Shown here piece by piece: positions 8,750 through 17,074 of a DNA stretch of 45,543 nt. Origin of the DNA: a virus. Both the position numbers and the translations under genes were made by a program. The notes under the pieces are model-generated. The model had not been told where the DNA came from. It saw only the letters and a program-made list of their open reading frames with translations, and did no database searches. Position 1 is the first letter of the stretch; every line of letters starts with the position of its first letter. The stretch spans positions 1-45,543 of the IMG/VR virus record IMGVR_UViG_3300028607_003795, one strand, 5' to 3'.

Positions 8750-9427
8750 ATGGTGAAAAACCAGTACGAGTTCTTTCCTGGGGTATACTTTTATCGTGAT
8801 ACTCTCTATGCTGTAAAAATTGATCCAACACTGAAATATGCTTGGATTAACATTCCTAAAAATGCCAGTAGTTTTATACAAAAAGTATTAGACGATAATT
8901 ATTGGATTACACCAGAGAACGACATGGTAGATAATATTCTCGCAACGGATAGCATTAAAAAGATGTGTGTGTTGCGAGACCCTGTTGATCGTTGGATCAG
9001 TGGATTTGCTCAATGTTTTATAGATGTTCAAAACATACCCGAACTGCTAAACTTGGACAGTTTTTGGAGTACCCTTTTAAAAAATCCTGTATACGACGAC
9101 CACACAGAATATCAACACAGATTCGTGAGTGTTGCTACTAACGTAAAATATATCTACATGAACAGTGATCTCGGTACTGACCCTAATAGGTTCTACAGAG
9201 ATCTTACGGGGTGGATAAGAATGACAGGCGGCGAAAGTAATTTTCAACATTGGAAGGAACGTACTAATCCCAGTACAAATGATGCAAACAAACTCTCTAT
9301 TAACAATAAAATAAGAGAGATACTTAAACAACACCCACAACGAAAAAAAGATATTGCAGCCCTACATCAACAAGATTATCAACTATTAGACAGATTAAAA
9401 AGATATAAATCACCTTCATATGACTGA
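8750..9427 (+). CDS. sulfotransferase family protein
   Basis: This 225-residue protein has the two PAPS-binding elements of carbohydrate sulfotransferases: an N-terminal Asn-Ile-Pro-Lys-Asn-Ala-Ser-Ser-Phe loop (5'-phosphosulfate binding, near residue 35) and Val-Leu-Arg-Asp-Pro-Val-Asp-Arg-Trp-Ile-Ser-Gly-Phe (3'-phosphate binding, near residue 75). Such enzymes move sulfate from PAPS to a sugar or small molecule. No signal peptide or membrane anchor is present, so it would act in the cytoplasm. It overlaps the start of the dpdA gene by 8 bases. The acceptor is unknown; sugar genes elsewhere in the window suggest a glycan. Confidence 0.75.
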   Translation: MVKNQYEFFPGVYFYRDTLYAVKIDPTLKYAWINIPKNASSFIQKVLDDNYWITPENDMVDNILATDSIKKMCVLRDPVDRWISGFAQCFIDVQNIPELLNLDSFWSTLLKNPVYDDHTEYQHRFVSVATNVKYIYMNSDLGTDPNRFYRDLTGWIRMTGGESNFQHWKERTNPSTNDANKLSINNKIREILKQHPQRKKDIAALHQQDYQLLDRLKRYKSPSYD

Positions 9428-10951
9428 ACTATTAACCAATCTAACAGCACAACAAAAAGACTATGCAATATTTTTACCTGCAATAAGCAGTTTTTATGTT
9501 ATGCATGTAAGTAAGCAACGATTCGATAATTTTATTGATCCTGCTCGTATTCCTAGTCATTTTGTTAATGGCCTTGAAAGTGGTTAGCACCAGAAGGGCT
9601 ATACAATTATAAATTTAGCTTATATAGTGCTGGGCATGCTAACATAGACATGAGTAAAGAGGTTCCAAGCGAAGACATGATCCGCAACCGCAACCGCAAT
9701 ACAAGTTTCGTTATGGGTGACAGCGGTGGCTTTCAAATTGCTAAGGGTATATGGAAAGCTGATTGGAAAGACCCTAATTGTCCTAAAGCTAGTGCTAAAC
9801 GTAAAGAGGTATTAACTTGGTTAGATGCAAACTTTGATTACGGTATAATACTTGATATACCTGCATGGGTTAGGCACAATAAAAAAATACACAAGGACAT
9901 AGGCGTTAGCACATACGAAGAAGCAGTAATAGCTACAGAAATTAACAATGAGTATTTTATTCGTAATCGTAACGGCGATTGCAAGTATTTAAATGTTATG
10001 CACGGTGAAACACACAGTGACGCGGATGATTGGTATAAGCGTATGAAAAAATATTGCGATCCTAAACAATACTCAACACACTTTGATGGCTGGGCCATGG
10101 GCGGGCAAAATATGTGTGATATACATATTATTCTGAAACGTTTAGTTACTATGATGCGTGATGGATTACTCGAAAAAGGTGTGCAAGATTGGATGCATTT
10201 CTTAGGTACAAGCAAGATAGAGTGGGCAGTATTACTCACTGATATACAACGAGCAGTGCGAAAACACTATAACGAAAACTTTACTATTAGCTACGATGCT
10301 GCTAGTCCTTTTCTTAGTACAATAAATGCTAACGTGTATTACGAGCTAGATATGCAAAATCGTAAAAAATGGCTATATAGGAGTGGTACCGGTATTGATG
10401 ATACATCACTTTGCAATGATACTACACCATACGGACAGGCTTTTATCAAACATTGGAATGAAAAGAAATTTAAAGGAGTAAGAGTGCTAGATAAGTTTCT
10501 AGAAAGTCCTATAACTCAAGGACTTACTGTTAAAGATATTTGTGTAGATTCTAAAGGCCGCCGTAATAAGGTGGAAAAACTGGCTCATGAGGAACAGCTC
10601 GAAGAATATTTCTCCGAATCTAGGGTTATTGATAAAAGGTCTTGGGATACTTTTAGTTACTTTTTACTCATGGCGCATAACGTATGGGCACATATTCATG
10701 CCACACAAGAAGCAAATCGCTTATATGATGAAGGAATAACTCCTGGTATGCTTATCTATGAAAAGCACGAGCGTATAGCATTTAAAGATATAATTAACGA
10801 AATTATTAGTTGTGCAGACTCAGACAAAGCATTTAAATTAATAGACGAACACAGTCGTTTTTGGACTAGCATAATCGGTTCGAGGGGCATGACAGGAAAA
10901 CGGGCTGTGAATAGTTTAACACAATTTGACAATCTATTTAAGGAGATTTAA
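9420..10951 (+). CDS. dpdA: DpdA-type DNA transglycosylase (7-deazaguanine insertion), frameshifted near 9576
   Basis: The protein is related to tRNA-guanine transglycosylase: the hallmark Gly-Asp-Ser-Gly-Gly-Phe-Gln-Ile-Ala-Lys-Gly, with the catalytic-type Asp, is encoded around 9717-9747. Phage DpdA enzymes exchange guanine in DNA for a 7-deazaguanine base. folE, queD and queE in the same window support this. The N-terminus begins at ATG 9420 (overlapping the sulfotransferase stop) and reads to TAG 9585-9587. The rest, including a Leu-Tyr-Ser-Ala-Gly-His-Ala stretch typical of the family, is in another frame that is open from 9578. One added base around the AAA run 9577-9579 would restore a single protein of about 510 residues. 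If the frameshift is real, translation could only restart at ATG 9650, losing a conserved region. Confidence 0.85.
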
Positions 10952-10956
10952 CAAAA

Positions 10957-11169
10957 ATGGATTTAGATTATTTAGATTATAACATTAATCGACTAAGCAA
11001 CGAACACTTAAAACTTAACTGTACTACAAAGAAACTACAAAACGAACTTAAACAATTTCCAACTAATACATATATTCAAATTAATCTTACAAAATTTAAA
11101 AAACGAAAACTTTTTGTTAAAGATCAATTAAATATGTTTATAAAGCGAAAACAATACAAACTTTTATAA
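10957..11169 (+). CDS. small basic hypothetical protein
   Basis: This 70-residue protein is very rich in Lys, Asn and Leu and likely a coiled coil or helix pair. It starts five bases after the dpdA stop. No family is recognised. Its basic character would fit nucleic acid binding, but that is only a guess. Confidence 0.5.
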   Translation: MDLDYLDYNINRLSNEHLKLNCTTKKLQNELKQFPTNTYIQINLTKFKKRKLFVKDQLNMFIKRKQYKLL

Positions 11170-11218
11170 CTGAAATAGAGTAATAACATGAAAAAAGATC
11201 TCCAGGAGAAAAATATGC

Positions 11219-11587
11219 ATGAAGAATATTTTTCGTTGTCCGATGAATAAACTCCTTAAAAAAATGCACGAAGAAGCTCTTAAGGATAAATTACGTAAAG
11301 CAACTCGCATGGTTTGGGTAACATTTAAGCACAATATTTTTAAATTTCGAATTTCGATTGAACTTTTGGGTGTAGATGAGCATACACAATTTAGAGATAA
11401 CATAACGCAATGGTTGCGGAAGTTCGCTCATAACAAAGAGCTTGATTTTAACGATAAAACTTATGAAGCAATTTCAGACGAATTATATGTAAAAATTAAC
11501 GAAAAGTATCCAGAACGCACTGTCTGGATTGATGTCTCCGAGTACGGAGAAAACGGTGCATTAGCTTACTACGATAAGAGTGTGTAA
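11219..11587 (+). CDS. hypothetical protein
   Basis: This 122-residue protein has a charged N-terminal helix and an alpha/beta C-terminal part ending with a Val-Trp-Ile-Asp-Val-Ser-Glu-Tyr-Gly-Glu-Asn-Gly-Ala stretch that looks like a conserved edge. An aggag ribosome binding site at about 11203 precedes it. An out-of-frame ATG at 11215 is nearer the Shine-Dalgarno but gives no long protein. It overlaps the next gene by one base. No family is recognised. Confidence 0.6.
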   Translation: MKNIFRCPMNKLLKKMHEEALKDKLRKATRMVWVTFKHNIFKFRISIELLGVDEHTQFRDNITQWLRKFAHNKELDFNDKTYEAISDELYVKINEKYPERTVWIDVSEYGENGALAYYDKSV

Positions 11588-11808
11588 TGAAACACGAAGT
11601 ACAAAAAATATTTAATGATCTAGATGACTACAAGCGTTTTTGTATAGTATTTGGGCATACTTACGACGAGGCTTGTCTATACGACAACAAAAATGTTGTA
11701 TATGCAGAATATACCGCATTCAAGCACAGGAAGCGTATTGCAAACAATTGGATACGTGATGCTAAAATTTTCAAAAGAAATATTTTTGTTGAAAGTAAAC
11801 ATGTTTGA
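11587..11808 (+). CDS. small hypothetical protein
   Basis: This 73-residue protein shares its first base with the previous stop (TAATG). It has a Phe-Gly-His-x-Tyr-Asp-Glu segment and an Arg-Ile-Ala-Asn-Asn-Trp-Ile-Arg-Asp-Ala segment, which I recall from small conserved proteins of T4-like marine phages, without a known function. Translational coupling with its neighbours is likely. Confidence 0.6.
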   Translation: MKHEVQKIFNDLDDYKRFCIVFGHTYDEACLYDNKNVVYAEYTAFKHRKRIANNWIRDAKIFKRNIFVESKHV

Positions 11809-11965
11809 GCATAAAGTAGATGTAAGCAGTAAAACCCTTACAAATAGGGCTAATCATTCGCACCGCCGTCGCGACGACTTCAACAGTCTCTACAATCTAA
11901 ATTTAGAATTCAAAAATCCTAAACATATTTGTTTGTTAAAACTAATAGAATCGGGTAAAAAGTAA
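11801..11965 (+). CDS. small basic hypothetical protein
   Basis: An ATG at 11801 overlaps the preceding stop by 8 bases and gives 54 residues rich in His, Arg, Lys and Asn. A longer in-frame reading from 11651 would overlap the 73-residue gene deeply and is rejected. The gene ends one base before the dehydrogenase ATG, which fits the tight packing of the operon. No family is recognised. Confidence 0.45.
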   Translation: MFEHKVDVSSKTLTNRANHSHRRRDDFNSLYNLNLEFKNPKHICLLKLIESGKK

Positions 11966-11966
11966 A

Positions 11967-13145
11967 ATGAATATAGGATTCGTGGGATTAGGAAAACTTG
12001 GTATGCCGTGTGCTGAGGCAATGGCTACGGTGTATAAGGTTACTGGATATGACGTATTAAGTAAAACAAGCGATAAAATTAATATTGTACCAAGCATCGA
12101 AGAAGCAGTTCGCGGCCAGGACATTATTTTTATAGCAGTACCAACGCCCCACGATCCGAGATATGATGGTAGTAAACCAACCTGTCATTTACCACCTAAA
12201 GATTTTGATTATACGCAGGTAAAGCAAGTACTAGAGGAAATTAATTCCTACGCCACTGGCCAGTTGATTGCATTAATTAGCACTGTTCTTCCAGGCACTA
12301 CTAGAAGAGAATTTGCACCATTAATTACTAACGCTGAACTTGTATACAATCCTTATCTTATAGCTATGGGCACAGTAGCTTGGGATATGATAAATCCTGA
12401 AATGATAATTATTGGCACAGAATTCGGAACTACTAATAAAGCACAACTCTTAGTAGACTTTTATCGTCCTCTTATGGAGAACGACCCACGTTATGAAATT
12501 GGAACTTGGGAAGAAGCAGAAGCTATTAAAATTTTCTACAATACATTTATTAGTGCTAAGCTTAGTTTAGTAAACATGATGCAAGATGTGGCAATGAAGC
12601 TGGGTCATATAAATGTTGACGTTGTTACAAATGCCTTAGCCTTAAGCACACAACGTATTATGAGCACACGATATATGGTTGCTGGTATGGGGGATGGTGG
12701 ACCGTGTCATCCCAGGGACAATATTGCACTTCGCTATATGACCAAAGAACTTAATCTAAATTATGACCTGTTTGATTCTATCATGTACAGTAGAGAACAA
12801 CAGGCACGCAATCTGGCTAAGTTTTTAGTAGACTTAAGCGTTGACCATGGGTTGCCTATTCTCATTCATGGTTATACTTACAAACCTGATGTACCATACA
12901 CTGATGGTAGTTATAGTGCGCTAGTTGGGTATTATTGTGAACAACTAAATTATCATCCAATCTATGTTGATCCAAATACTCACCCTATAACATGGGCCTC
13001 GGGTGCTATTGTGCTGCTCGCTCACAATACAAAAGAATTTTACTGTGAATTATCTAAAGATTGTATTATTGTTGATCCATGGCGAGCATTTCCAAAAGAC
13101 GGGGTGTATAAAGTTATACATTATGGAGACACCAAATGGATATAA
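11967..13145 (+). CDS. UDP-glucose/GDP-mannose dehydrogenase family protein
   Basis: This 392-residue protein has an N-terminal Rossmann motif Gly-Leu-Gly-Lys-Leu-Gly-Met-Pro (residues 7-14), an Ala-Val-Pro-Thr-Pro segment (57-61), and the catalytic-site pattern Gly-Gly-Pro-Cys-His-Pro-Arg-Asp with Cys247. The family oxidises a nucleotide sugar's C6 alcohol to a carboxylate with two NAD. It overlaps the next gene by 10 bases. The third domain is present but short. The sugar is unknown. The epimerase and DegT aminotransferase at 33.8-35.7 kb and the sulfotransferase at 8.7 kb suggest sugar decoration. Confidence 0.85.
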   Translation: MNIGFVGLGKLGMPCAEAMATVYKVTGYDVLSKTSDKINIVPSIEEAVRGQDIIFIAVPTPHDPRYDGSKPTCHLPPKDFDYTQVKQVLEEINSYATGQLIALISTVLPGTTRREFAPLITNAELVYNPYLIAMGTVAWDMINPEMIIIGTEFGTTNKAQLLVDFYRPLMENDPRYEIGTWEEAEAIKIFYNTFISAKLSLVNMMQDVAMKLGHINVDVVTNALALSTQRIMSTRYMVAGMGDGGPCHPRDNIALRYMTKELNLNYDLFDSIMYSREQQARNLAKFLVDLSVDHGLPILIHGYTYKPDVPYTDGSYSALVGYYCEQLNYHPIYVDPNTHPITWASGAIVLLAHNTKEFYCELSKDCIIVDPWRAFPKDGVYKVIHYGDTKWI

Positions 13146-13657
13146 ATTGGAGATCCGGAGGCATTACACCTTTTTGGGATAATGAGTATAAAAATCTAAA
13201 TTATACGCATAACCTTTTTAATAACAACAACGATCTAGTTAAGTGGCGTAAACAAGGTTATAATCACGCACATGAATACTTTACGGGCTTTATGTGTAAT
13301 ATGCGACAGAAGCAACCAACGTGGAACAAAAAATTTATAGAATGGTTTTCAGAAGAATTTAAACTTAAAGACGTATGCTCAAGTTATTATAAAATGGGAA
13401 CAGGTGTAATACTACCTACACATAAAGATACTTACATACTATATAAAAAATTATTTAACTGTTCATTAGATGATATAGAACGGGTAATAATATTTTTAGA
13501 AGATTGGCAAAGTGGGCATTACTTTGAAATAGAAAAAACTCTCATAATTGAGTGGATTAAAGGGGACTATGTTTGGTGGAAAAGTGATGCAAAACATATG
13601 GCGGCAAATATCGGTGTAACAAAACGCTATACTTTACAGTTAACAGGACATCATTAA
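13136..13657 (+). CDS. 2OG-Fe(II) oxygenase-like protein (first copy)
   Basis: This 173-residue protein shows a His-Lys-Asp metal pair (Pro-Thr-His-Lys-Asp-Thr, near residue 97), then Val-Ile-Ile-Phe-Leu-Glu-Asp-Trp, then a distal His in Asp-Ala-Lys-His-Met-Ala and an Arg in Lys-Arg-Tyr-Thr-Leu. That is the His-x-Asp...His...Arg set of 2-oxoglutarate and iron dioxygenases on a jelly-roll. The substrate is unknown. The start lies within the end of the dehydrogenase gene. The next gene, HPPD, is also an iron enzyme that oxidises a 2-oxo acid, though of an unrelated fold. Confidence 0.65.
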   Translation: MDINWRSGGITPFWDNEYKNLNYTHNLFNNNNDLVKWRKQGYNHAHEYFTGFMCNMRQKQPTWNKKFIEWFSEEFKLKDVCSSYYKMGTGVILPTHKDTYILYKKLFNCSLDDIERVIIFLEDWQSGHYFEIEKTLIIEWIKGDYVWWKSDAKHMAANIGVTKRYTLQLTGHH

Positions 13658-13664
13658 ATATAGC

Positions 13665-14660
13665 ATGATAGATGTAAAAGGTATTTCTTATATAGAATTT
13701 GCTGCTCCATATGATAATTTTTATAAAAAATTATTTCAAACTCTTGGTTTCGAAAAAATAGCCTTAGCTGCTCGCCCGTGTATAGAGTATGCCGATCTCA
13801 TTCTACATAATTATAGTGGTGAAATATACAAACAAAACGATATAACATTTATTGTTTATGCAAAAGAATTTTCATTTTCTAGAGAATTTTATGAAAAGCA
13901 CGGTCCTTCTGTTTCGTCTTTTAGTTTTGCTGTAGATAATCCGGTTACAGCACTTAAAGAAGCAATAAAATTGGGATGCAAAAATGTTTCACCTAGGTCA
14001 TATTTACACGCTATAGAAGGCGTAGGAGAAAGTAAAATATTCTTAACAAAAAGCACTCCGCAAGCAAGTAATAAGGGCGTTGGATTAAAATATATAGATC
14101 ATTTGACTAATAATGTTTACCCTGGTAATATGGGTAAGTGGTCTAAATTTTATGAGACTGTGTTTGGGTTTCGTTTGTTAAAGTATTTTGATATAGACGG
14201 TCAACAAACAGGGCTTGTTAGCAGAGCCATGGGCAACGATATTATTGCTATTCCAATTAATGAAGACAAAAGCGATAAAGGACAAATAGCAGAATATTTG
14301 CGTGAATATAATGGTGAAGGGGTTCAACACATTGCTTTGTTAACCGACGATATCTATGATTCTGTTGAGAAACTTCGTAAAAATGGTATTGAATTTTTAG
14401 ACATTCCGGATACTTATTATGAAATGATCGATGAACGAATTCCAAACCATGGCGAGGATCTTGAACGCATGAAAAAGAATAAGATCTTAATAGACGGCGA
14501 GGAAGGTTCTATACTACTTCAAATTTTTACAAAGACAGTAATAGGACCAGTATTCTTTGAAATTATTCAGCGTAAAAACAATAAATTATTTGGTGATGGT
14601 AATTTTGCGGCATTATTCCGTGCCATTGAAGAAGATCAAGTGCAGAGAGGTGTTTTATAA
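13665..14660 (+). CDS. hppD: 4-hydroxyphenylpyruvate dioxygenase
   Basis: This 331-residue two-module VOC-fold protein has all three iron ligands: His146 (Tyr-Ile-Asp-His-Leu), His222 (Gly-Val-Gln-His-Ile-Ala) and Glu299 (Phe-Phe-Glu-Ile-Ile-Gln-Arg). The C-terminal Phe-Gly-Asp-Gly-Asn-Phe-x-Ala-Leu-Phe-x-x-Ile-Glu signature is the HPPD hallmark. HPPD converts 4-hydroxyphenylpyruvate, from tyrosine, into homogentisate with CO2 release. The length is a little below bacterial enzymes (about 350). It ends one base before the FAH-family gene start, so the two are coupled. 4-hydroxymandelate synthase is a close relative with the same ligands and cannot be fully excluded. Confidence 0.9.
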   Translation: MIDVKGISYIEFAAPYDNFYKKLFQTLGFEKIALAARPCIEYADLILHNYSGEIYKQNDITFIVYAKEFSFSREFYEKHGPSVSSFSFAVDNPVTALKEAIKLGCKNVSPRSYLHAIEGVGESKIFLTKSTPQASNKGVGLKYIDHLTNNVYPGNMGKWSKFYETVFGFRLLKYFDIDGQQTGLVSRAMGNDIIAIPINEDKSDKGQIAEYLREYNGEGVQHIALLTDDIYDSVEKLRKNGIEFLDIPDTYYEMIDERIPNHGEDLERMKKNKILIDGEEGSILLQIFTKTVIGPVFFEIIQRKNNKLFGDGNFAALFRAIEEDQVQRGVL

Positions 14661-14661
14661 T

Positions 14662-15495
14662 ATGCCTGTAAGCACAGAACCTTTTAGGAATGCACCACAG
14701 TTTTTAGATGGTTCCTCGTATGTAAATCACGTGGAACTTCTTCGTAAATCTCGTGGCGTTGAAATGCCTGAAAAGTTTTGGACAGATCCTTTAATGTATC
14801 AAGGCTGTTCACAATTTTTAGGACCAGACGATGATATTAAGGTTACGCCATGGGATAAAAATTATGGTATTGATATCGAAGCCGAGGTTGCTGTAATTGT
14901 TAGTGATGTCCCATTGGGAACAACTCCAAAGGAAGCACCAGAGTACATTCAATATGTAACAATTATAAATGATGTTAGTCTTAGAAATTTAATACCAGAT
15001 GAACTTGCTAAAGGATTCGGTTTTGTTCATGGAAAACCACAAAGTTCGATGGCTCCATTAGCGCAAACTCCAGAAGAACTAGGAGAAATTTGGTACGACA
15101 ACAAATTAGATGCCGAAATGCATTGTTACATTAATGATAATCCGGCTCCTATAAACATGCAAAAAACAAGGGCTCCCCTACTGATAGGAACACCCGATTG
15201 TAACGTGGACATGGTTTTTGATTTTGCTCAGCTTATTAGCCATGCTGCTAAAACAAGAAATCTTATAAGTGGCACAGTAATTGGATCAGGAACAGTATCA
15301 AATAAAGGAGCTCCAAAAGGAGTTTCCTGCATAGCAGAACTAAGAATGTTAGAAACACTCAGACTTAAGGCAGCAACAACTCCTTATCTTAAATCTTACG
15401 AGACAATTCGCATTGAAGCGATTCATAAAGATAAAAATTTGTTTGGAAGTATTAAACAACAGGTAATACCATGGGTTCCAACGTATCGTTATTAA
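14662..15495 (+). CDS. fumarylacetoacetate hydrolase family protein
   Basis: The start is placed at ATG 14662, one base after the HPPD stop (277 residues); a longer in-frame reading would overlap HPPD. Metal-site residues are visible: Glu73 and Glu75 in Asp-Ile-Glu-Ala-Glu-Val-Ala-Val, and Asp104 in Ile-Asn-Asp-Val-Ser-Leu-Arg-Asn. A Lys-Gly-Phe-Gly-Phe-x-x-Gly-Lys-Pro stretch follows. Family members cleave or decarboxylate C-C bonds in aromatic breakdown. True fumarylacetoacetase ends the homogentisate pathway, giving fumarate and acetoacetate. Next to HPPD that role is attractive, but the family also holds meta-cleavage enzymes, so the substrate is inferred. Confidence 0.85.
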   Translation: MPVSTEPFRNAPQFLDGSSYVNHVELLRKSRGVEMPEKFWTDPLMYQGCSQFLGPDDDIKVTPWDKNYGIDIEAEVAVIVSDVPLGTTPKEAPEYIQYVTIINDVSLRNLIPDELAKGFGFVHGKPQSSMAPLAQTPEELGEIWYDNKLDAEMHCYINDNPAPINMQKTRAPLLIGTPDCNVDMVFDFAQLISHAAKTRNLISGTVIGSGTVSNKGAPKGVSCIAELRMLETLRLKAATTPYLKSYETIRIEAIHKDKNLFGSIKQQVIPWVPTYRY

Positions 15496-15905
15496 ACTTA
15501 CAAAGATTACACCACTTTGCTTGGAAGTGTTGCGATATTGAAGAAACAAAAGCATTTTACACAGGAATTTTAGGCCTTCCATTAACTCATGTTATTGAAA
15601 GTGATTATGTTCCAAGCACTGGTGAATATGCTCCTTACACACATATATTTTTTACAATGCTAGATGGGTCTAGCATTGCATTCTTTGACCTCGGCGATGG
15701 TAAAGCAGCGAAAACTACAGAGGACCCATGGGTTATTCATTTTGCCTTTAAAGTAGAAAATGAAGAAGAATTATTGTTTGCAATGGCAAAGCTAGAGGAG
15801 AATAATATCGAAGTTCTCGGTCCTATTGACCATGGATTTATCCGGTCAATTTACTTTTTTGATCCTAATAATTTACGCTTAGAAATAACCTATGATGTAA
15901 ATTAA
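15471..15905 (+). CDS. VOC-family metalloenzyme (dioxygenase or glyoxalase-like)
   Basis: This 144-residue single-unit vicinal oxygen chelate protein shows His15 (Leu-His-His-Phe-Ala), His90 (Trp-Val-Ile-His-Phe-Ala-Phe) and Glu138 (Leu-Arg-Leu-Glu-Ile-Thr): the full 2-His-1-Glu metal triad of extradiol dioxygenases and related lyases and isomerases. A Phe-Tyr-x-x-Ile-Leu-Gly-Leu-Pro segment marks the fold. Its start overlaps the FAH-family gene by 25 bases, so it is translated with it. No homogentisate dioxygenase of the usual type is present; this protein might open the ring or act later (inference). A detoxifying glyoxalase-type role is the alternative. Confidence 0.75.
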   Translation: MGSNVSLLNLQRLHHFAWKCCDIEETKAFYTGILGLPLTHVIESDYVPSTGEYAPYTHIFFTMLDGSSIAFFDLGDGKAAKTTEDPWVIHFAFKVENEEELLFAMAKLEENNIEVLGPIDHGFIRSIYFFDPNNLRLEITYDVN

Positions 15906-15907
15906 TA

Positions 15908-15936
15908 TTGACTTTTAACTCAAACTAAATTATAAT
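15908..15936 (+). promoter_or_regulatory. sigma-70-like promoter of folE
   Basis: TTGACT (15908-15913), a 17-base spacer and a perfect TATAAT (15931-15936) lie just behind the VOC gene. The folE Shine-Dalgarno (tggagag) and the ATG at 15966 follow within 30 bases. This starts a new transcription unit for the deazaguanine precursor genes. Confidence 0.8.
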
Positions 15937-15965
15937 TAATTAACACTTTCGTAATGGAGAGATGC

Positions 15966-16679
15966 ATGAAAGCGTCAGATAGAATTAAAAAGCGAATTAC
16001 CGACTACAACTACAACCTATCAAAGGTTGCGGGCGCACTTGATATAAAGGGTGTTAGTTTTCGTTGCAACGATAACATATCACAATTTATTAGAGAAGGC
16101 GAATTACAAGAATTACAAGATGAAGTAGAGAAAAACTTTCAGGCTGTCTTAGAAAGTTTAGTTATCGATACTGAGAACGATCACAATACTCGAGAAACTG
16201 CTCGCAGGGTTGCAAAAATGTTTATAAACGAGATTTTTAGCGGAAGATATAACCCGATGCCCAATGTAACTGCATTTCCTAATATGGGTTATAAATCGTT
16301 ATACACTAGTGGCCCTATTAGTGTACGTAGTACTTGTGCTCACCATTTTCAAAATATTGTAGGCAGTTGTTGGGTTGGAATTGTTCCAAGTAACGAAGTT
16401 ATAGGCTTAAGTAAATTTAATCGTATTGTACATCATGTTGCAAGCCGACCGCAGATTCAAGAAGAAATGACTACGAAAATTTCAGAGTTGTTGCAAGAAT
16501 ATGCAAAAACAGAGCATGTTGCAGTTGTAGTTAAAGCGGAACATATGTGTATTACGCAAAGAGGTGTTAAAGAACACGAAAGTGATATGACTACTGCAAT
16601 TATGTTAGGTGCATTTAGTCAAAACCCAACACTTAGAAAAGAGTTTTATGATATTTGTTTCAGTATGAAAAGAAATTAA
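15966..16679 (+). CDS. folE: GTP cyclohydrolase I
   Basis: FolE turns GTP into dihydroneopterin triphosphate, the first step toward folate and toward queuosine-type 7-deazaguanines. Zinc ligands are visible: Cys124 and His127 in Thr-Cys-Ala-His-His-Phe, and Cys195 in Glu-His-Met-Cys-Ile-Thr-Gln-Arg-Gly-Val. The start at 15966 (237 residues) is preferred over ATG 15954 because ggag at 15956-15959 is then correctly spaced. The N-terminal 40 residues are longer than minimal bacterial FolE. With queD and queE downstream and dpdA upstream it most likely feeds DNA modification. Confidence 0.92.
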   Translation: MKASDRIKKRITDYNYNLSKVAGALDIKGVSFRCNDNISQFIREGELQELQDEVEKNFQAVLESLVIDTENDHNTRETARRVAKMFINEIFSGRYNPMPNVTAFPNMGYKSLYTSGPISVRSTCAHHFQNIVGSCWVGIVPSNEVIGLSKFNRIVHHVASRPQIQEEMTTKISELLQEYAKTEHVAVVVKAEHMCITQRGVKEHESDMTTAIMLGAFSQNPTLRKEFYDICFSMKRN

Positions 16680-17059
16680 CAAGTAAAGTTTTTGCAACAT
16701 ATATCGCGCAAAATGCTTTCTCTTCTATAGGAGTAAAAAATATAGTTAACAAGAAAAAAATTGTTGAAACACCCCCGGTATGGTTCGAAAGTCCATATGG
16801 TGTAATAACAATTAATAGTAAAAACATAGGGGATACTAATACCACCAATACTATAACCATAACTAATAATTCTTCTACAGAAACTGGTGTATGGAGTAAC
16901 TGGGGAGAAAATTGTATGTGGGGCGATGTTAATACCCCTGTTAATAATGCTAAAGTAGAATTTAATTTACATGAACAATATTCAAAACTTAAGAAAAAAT
17001 GGAAAGAATATCAGGACCTGGAGATGCATTATAAAGCATGGGAGTTACTAAAAAAATAA
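16655..17059 (+). CDS. hypothetical protein, Asn/Thr-rich
   Basis: This gives 134 residues if the ATG inside the folE end is used. A repetitive Asn/Thr segment (Asn-Thr-Thr-Asn-Thr-Ile-Thr-Ile-Thr-Asn-Asn) lies at residues 61-71, a Trp-rich part follows, and the last 35 residues are helical. A good Shine-Dalgarno (ataggag) at about 16726-16732 is followed by no ATG, GTG or TTG in this frame, only an ATA, so the true start is uncertain. I do not recognise the family. Confidence 0.45.
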   Translation: MFQYEKKLTSKVFATYIAQNAFSSIGVKNIVNKKKIVETPPVWFESPYGVITINSKNIGDTNTTNTITITNNSSTETGVWSNWGENCMWGDVNTPVNNAKVEFNLHEQYSKLKKKWKEYQDLEMHYKAWELLKK

Positions 17060-17074
17060 TATTACTATAACAAC

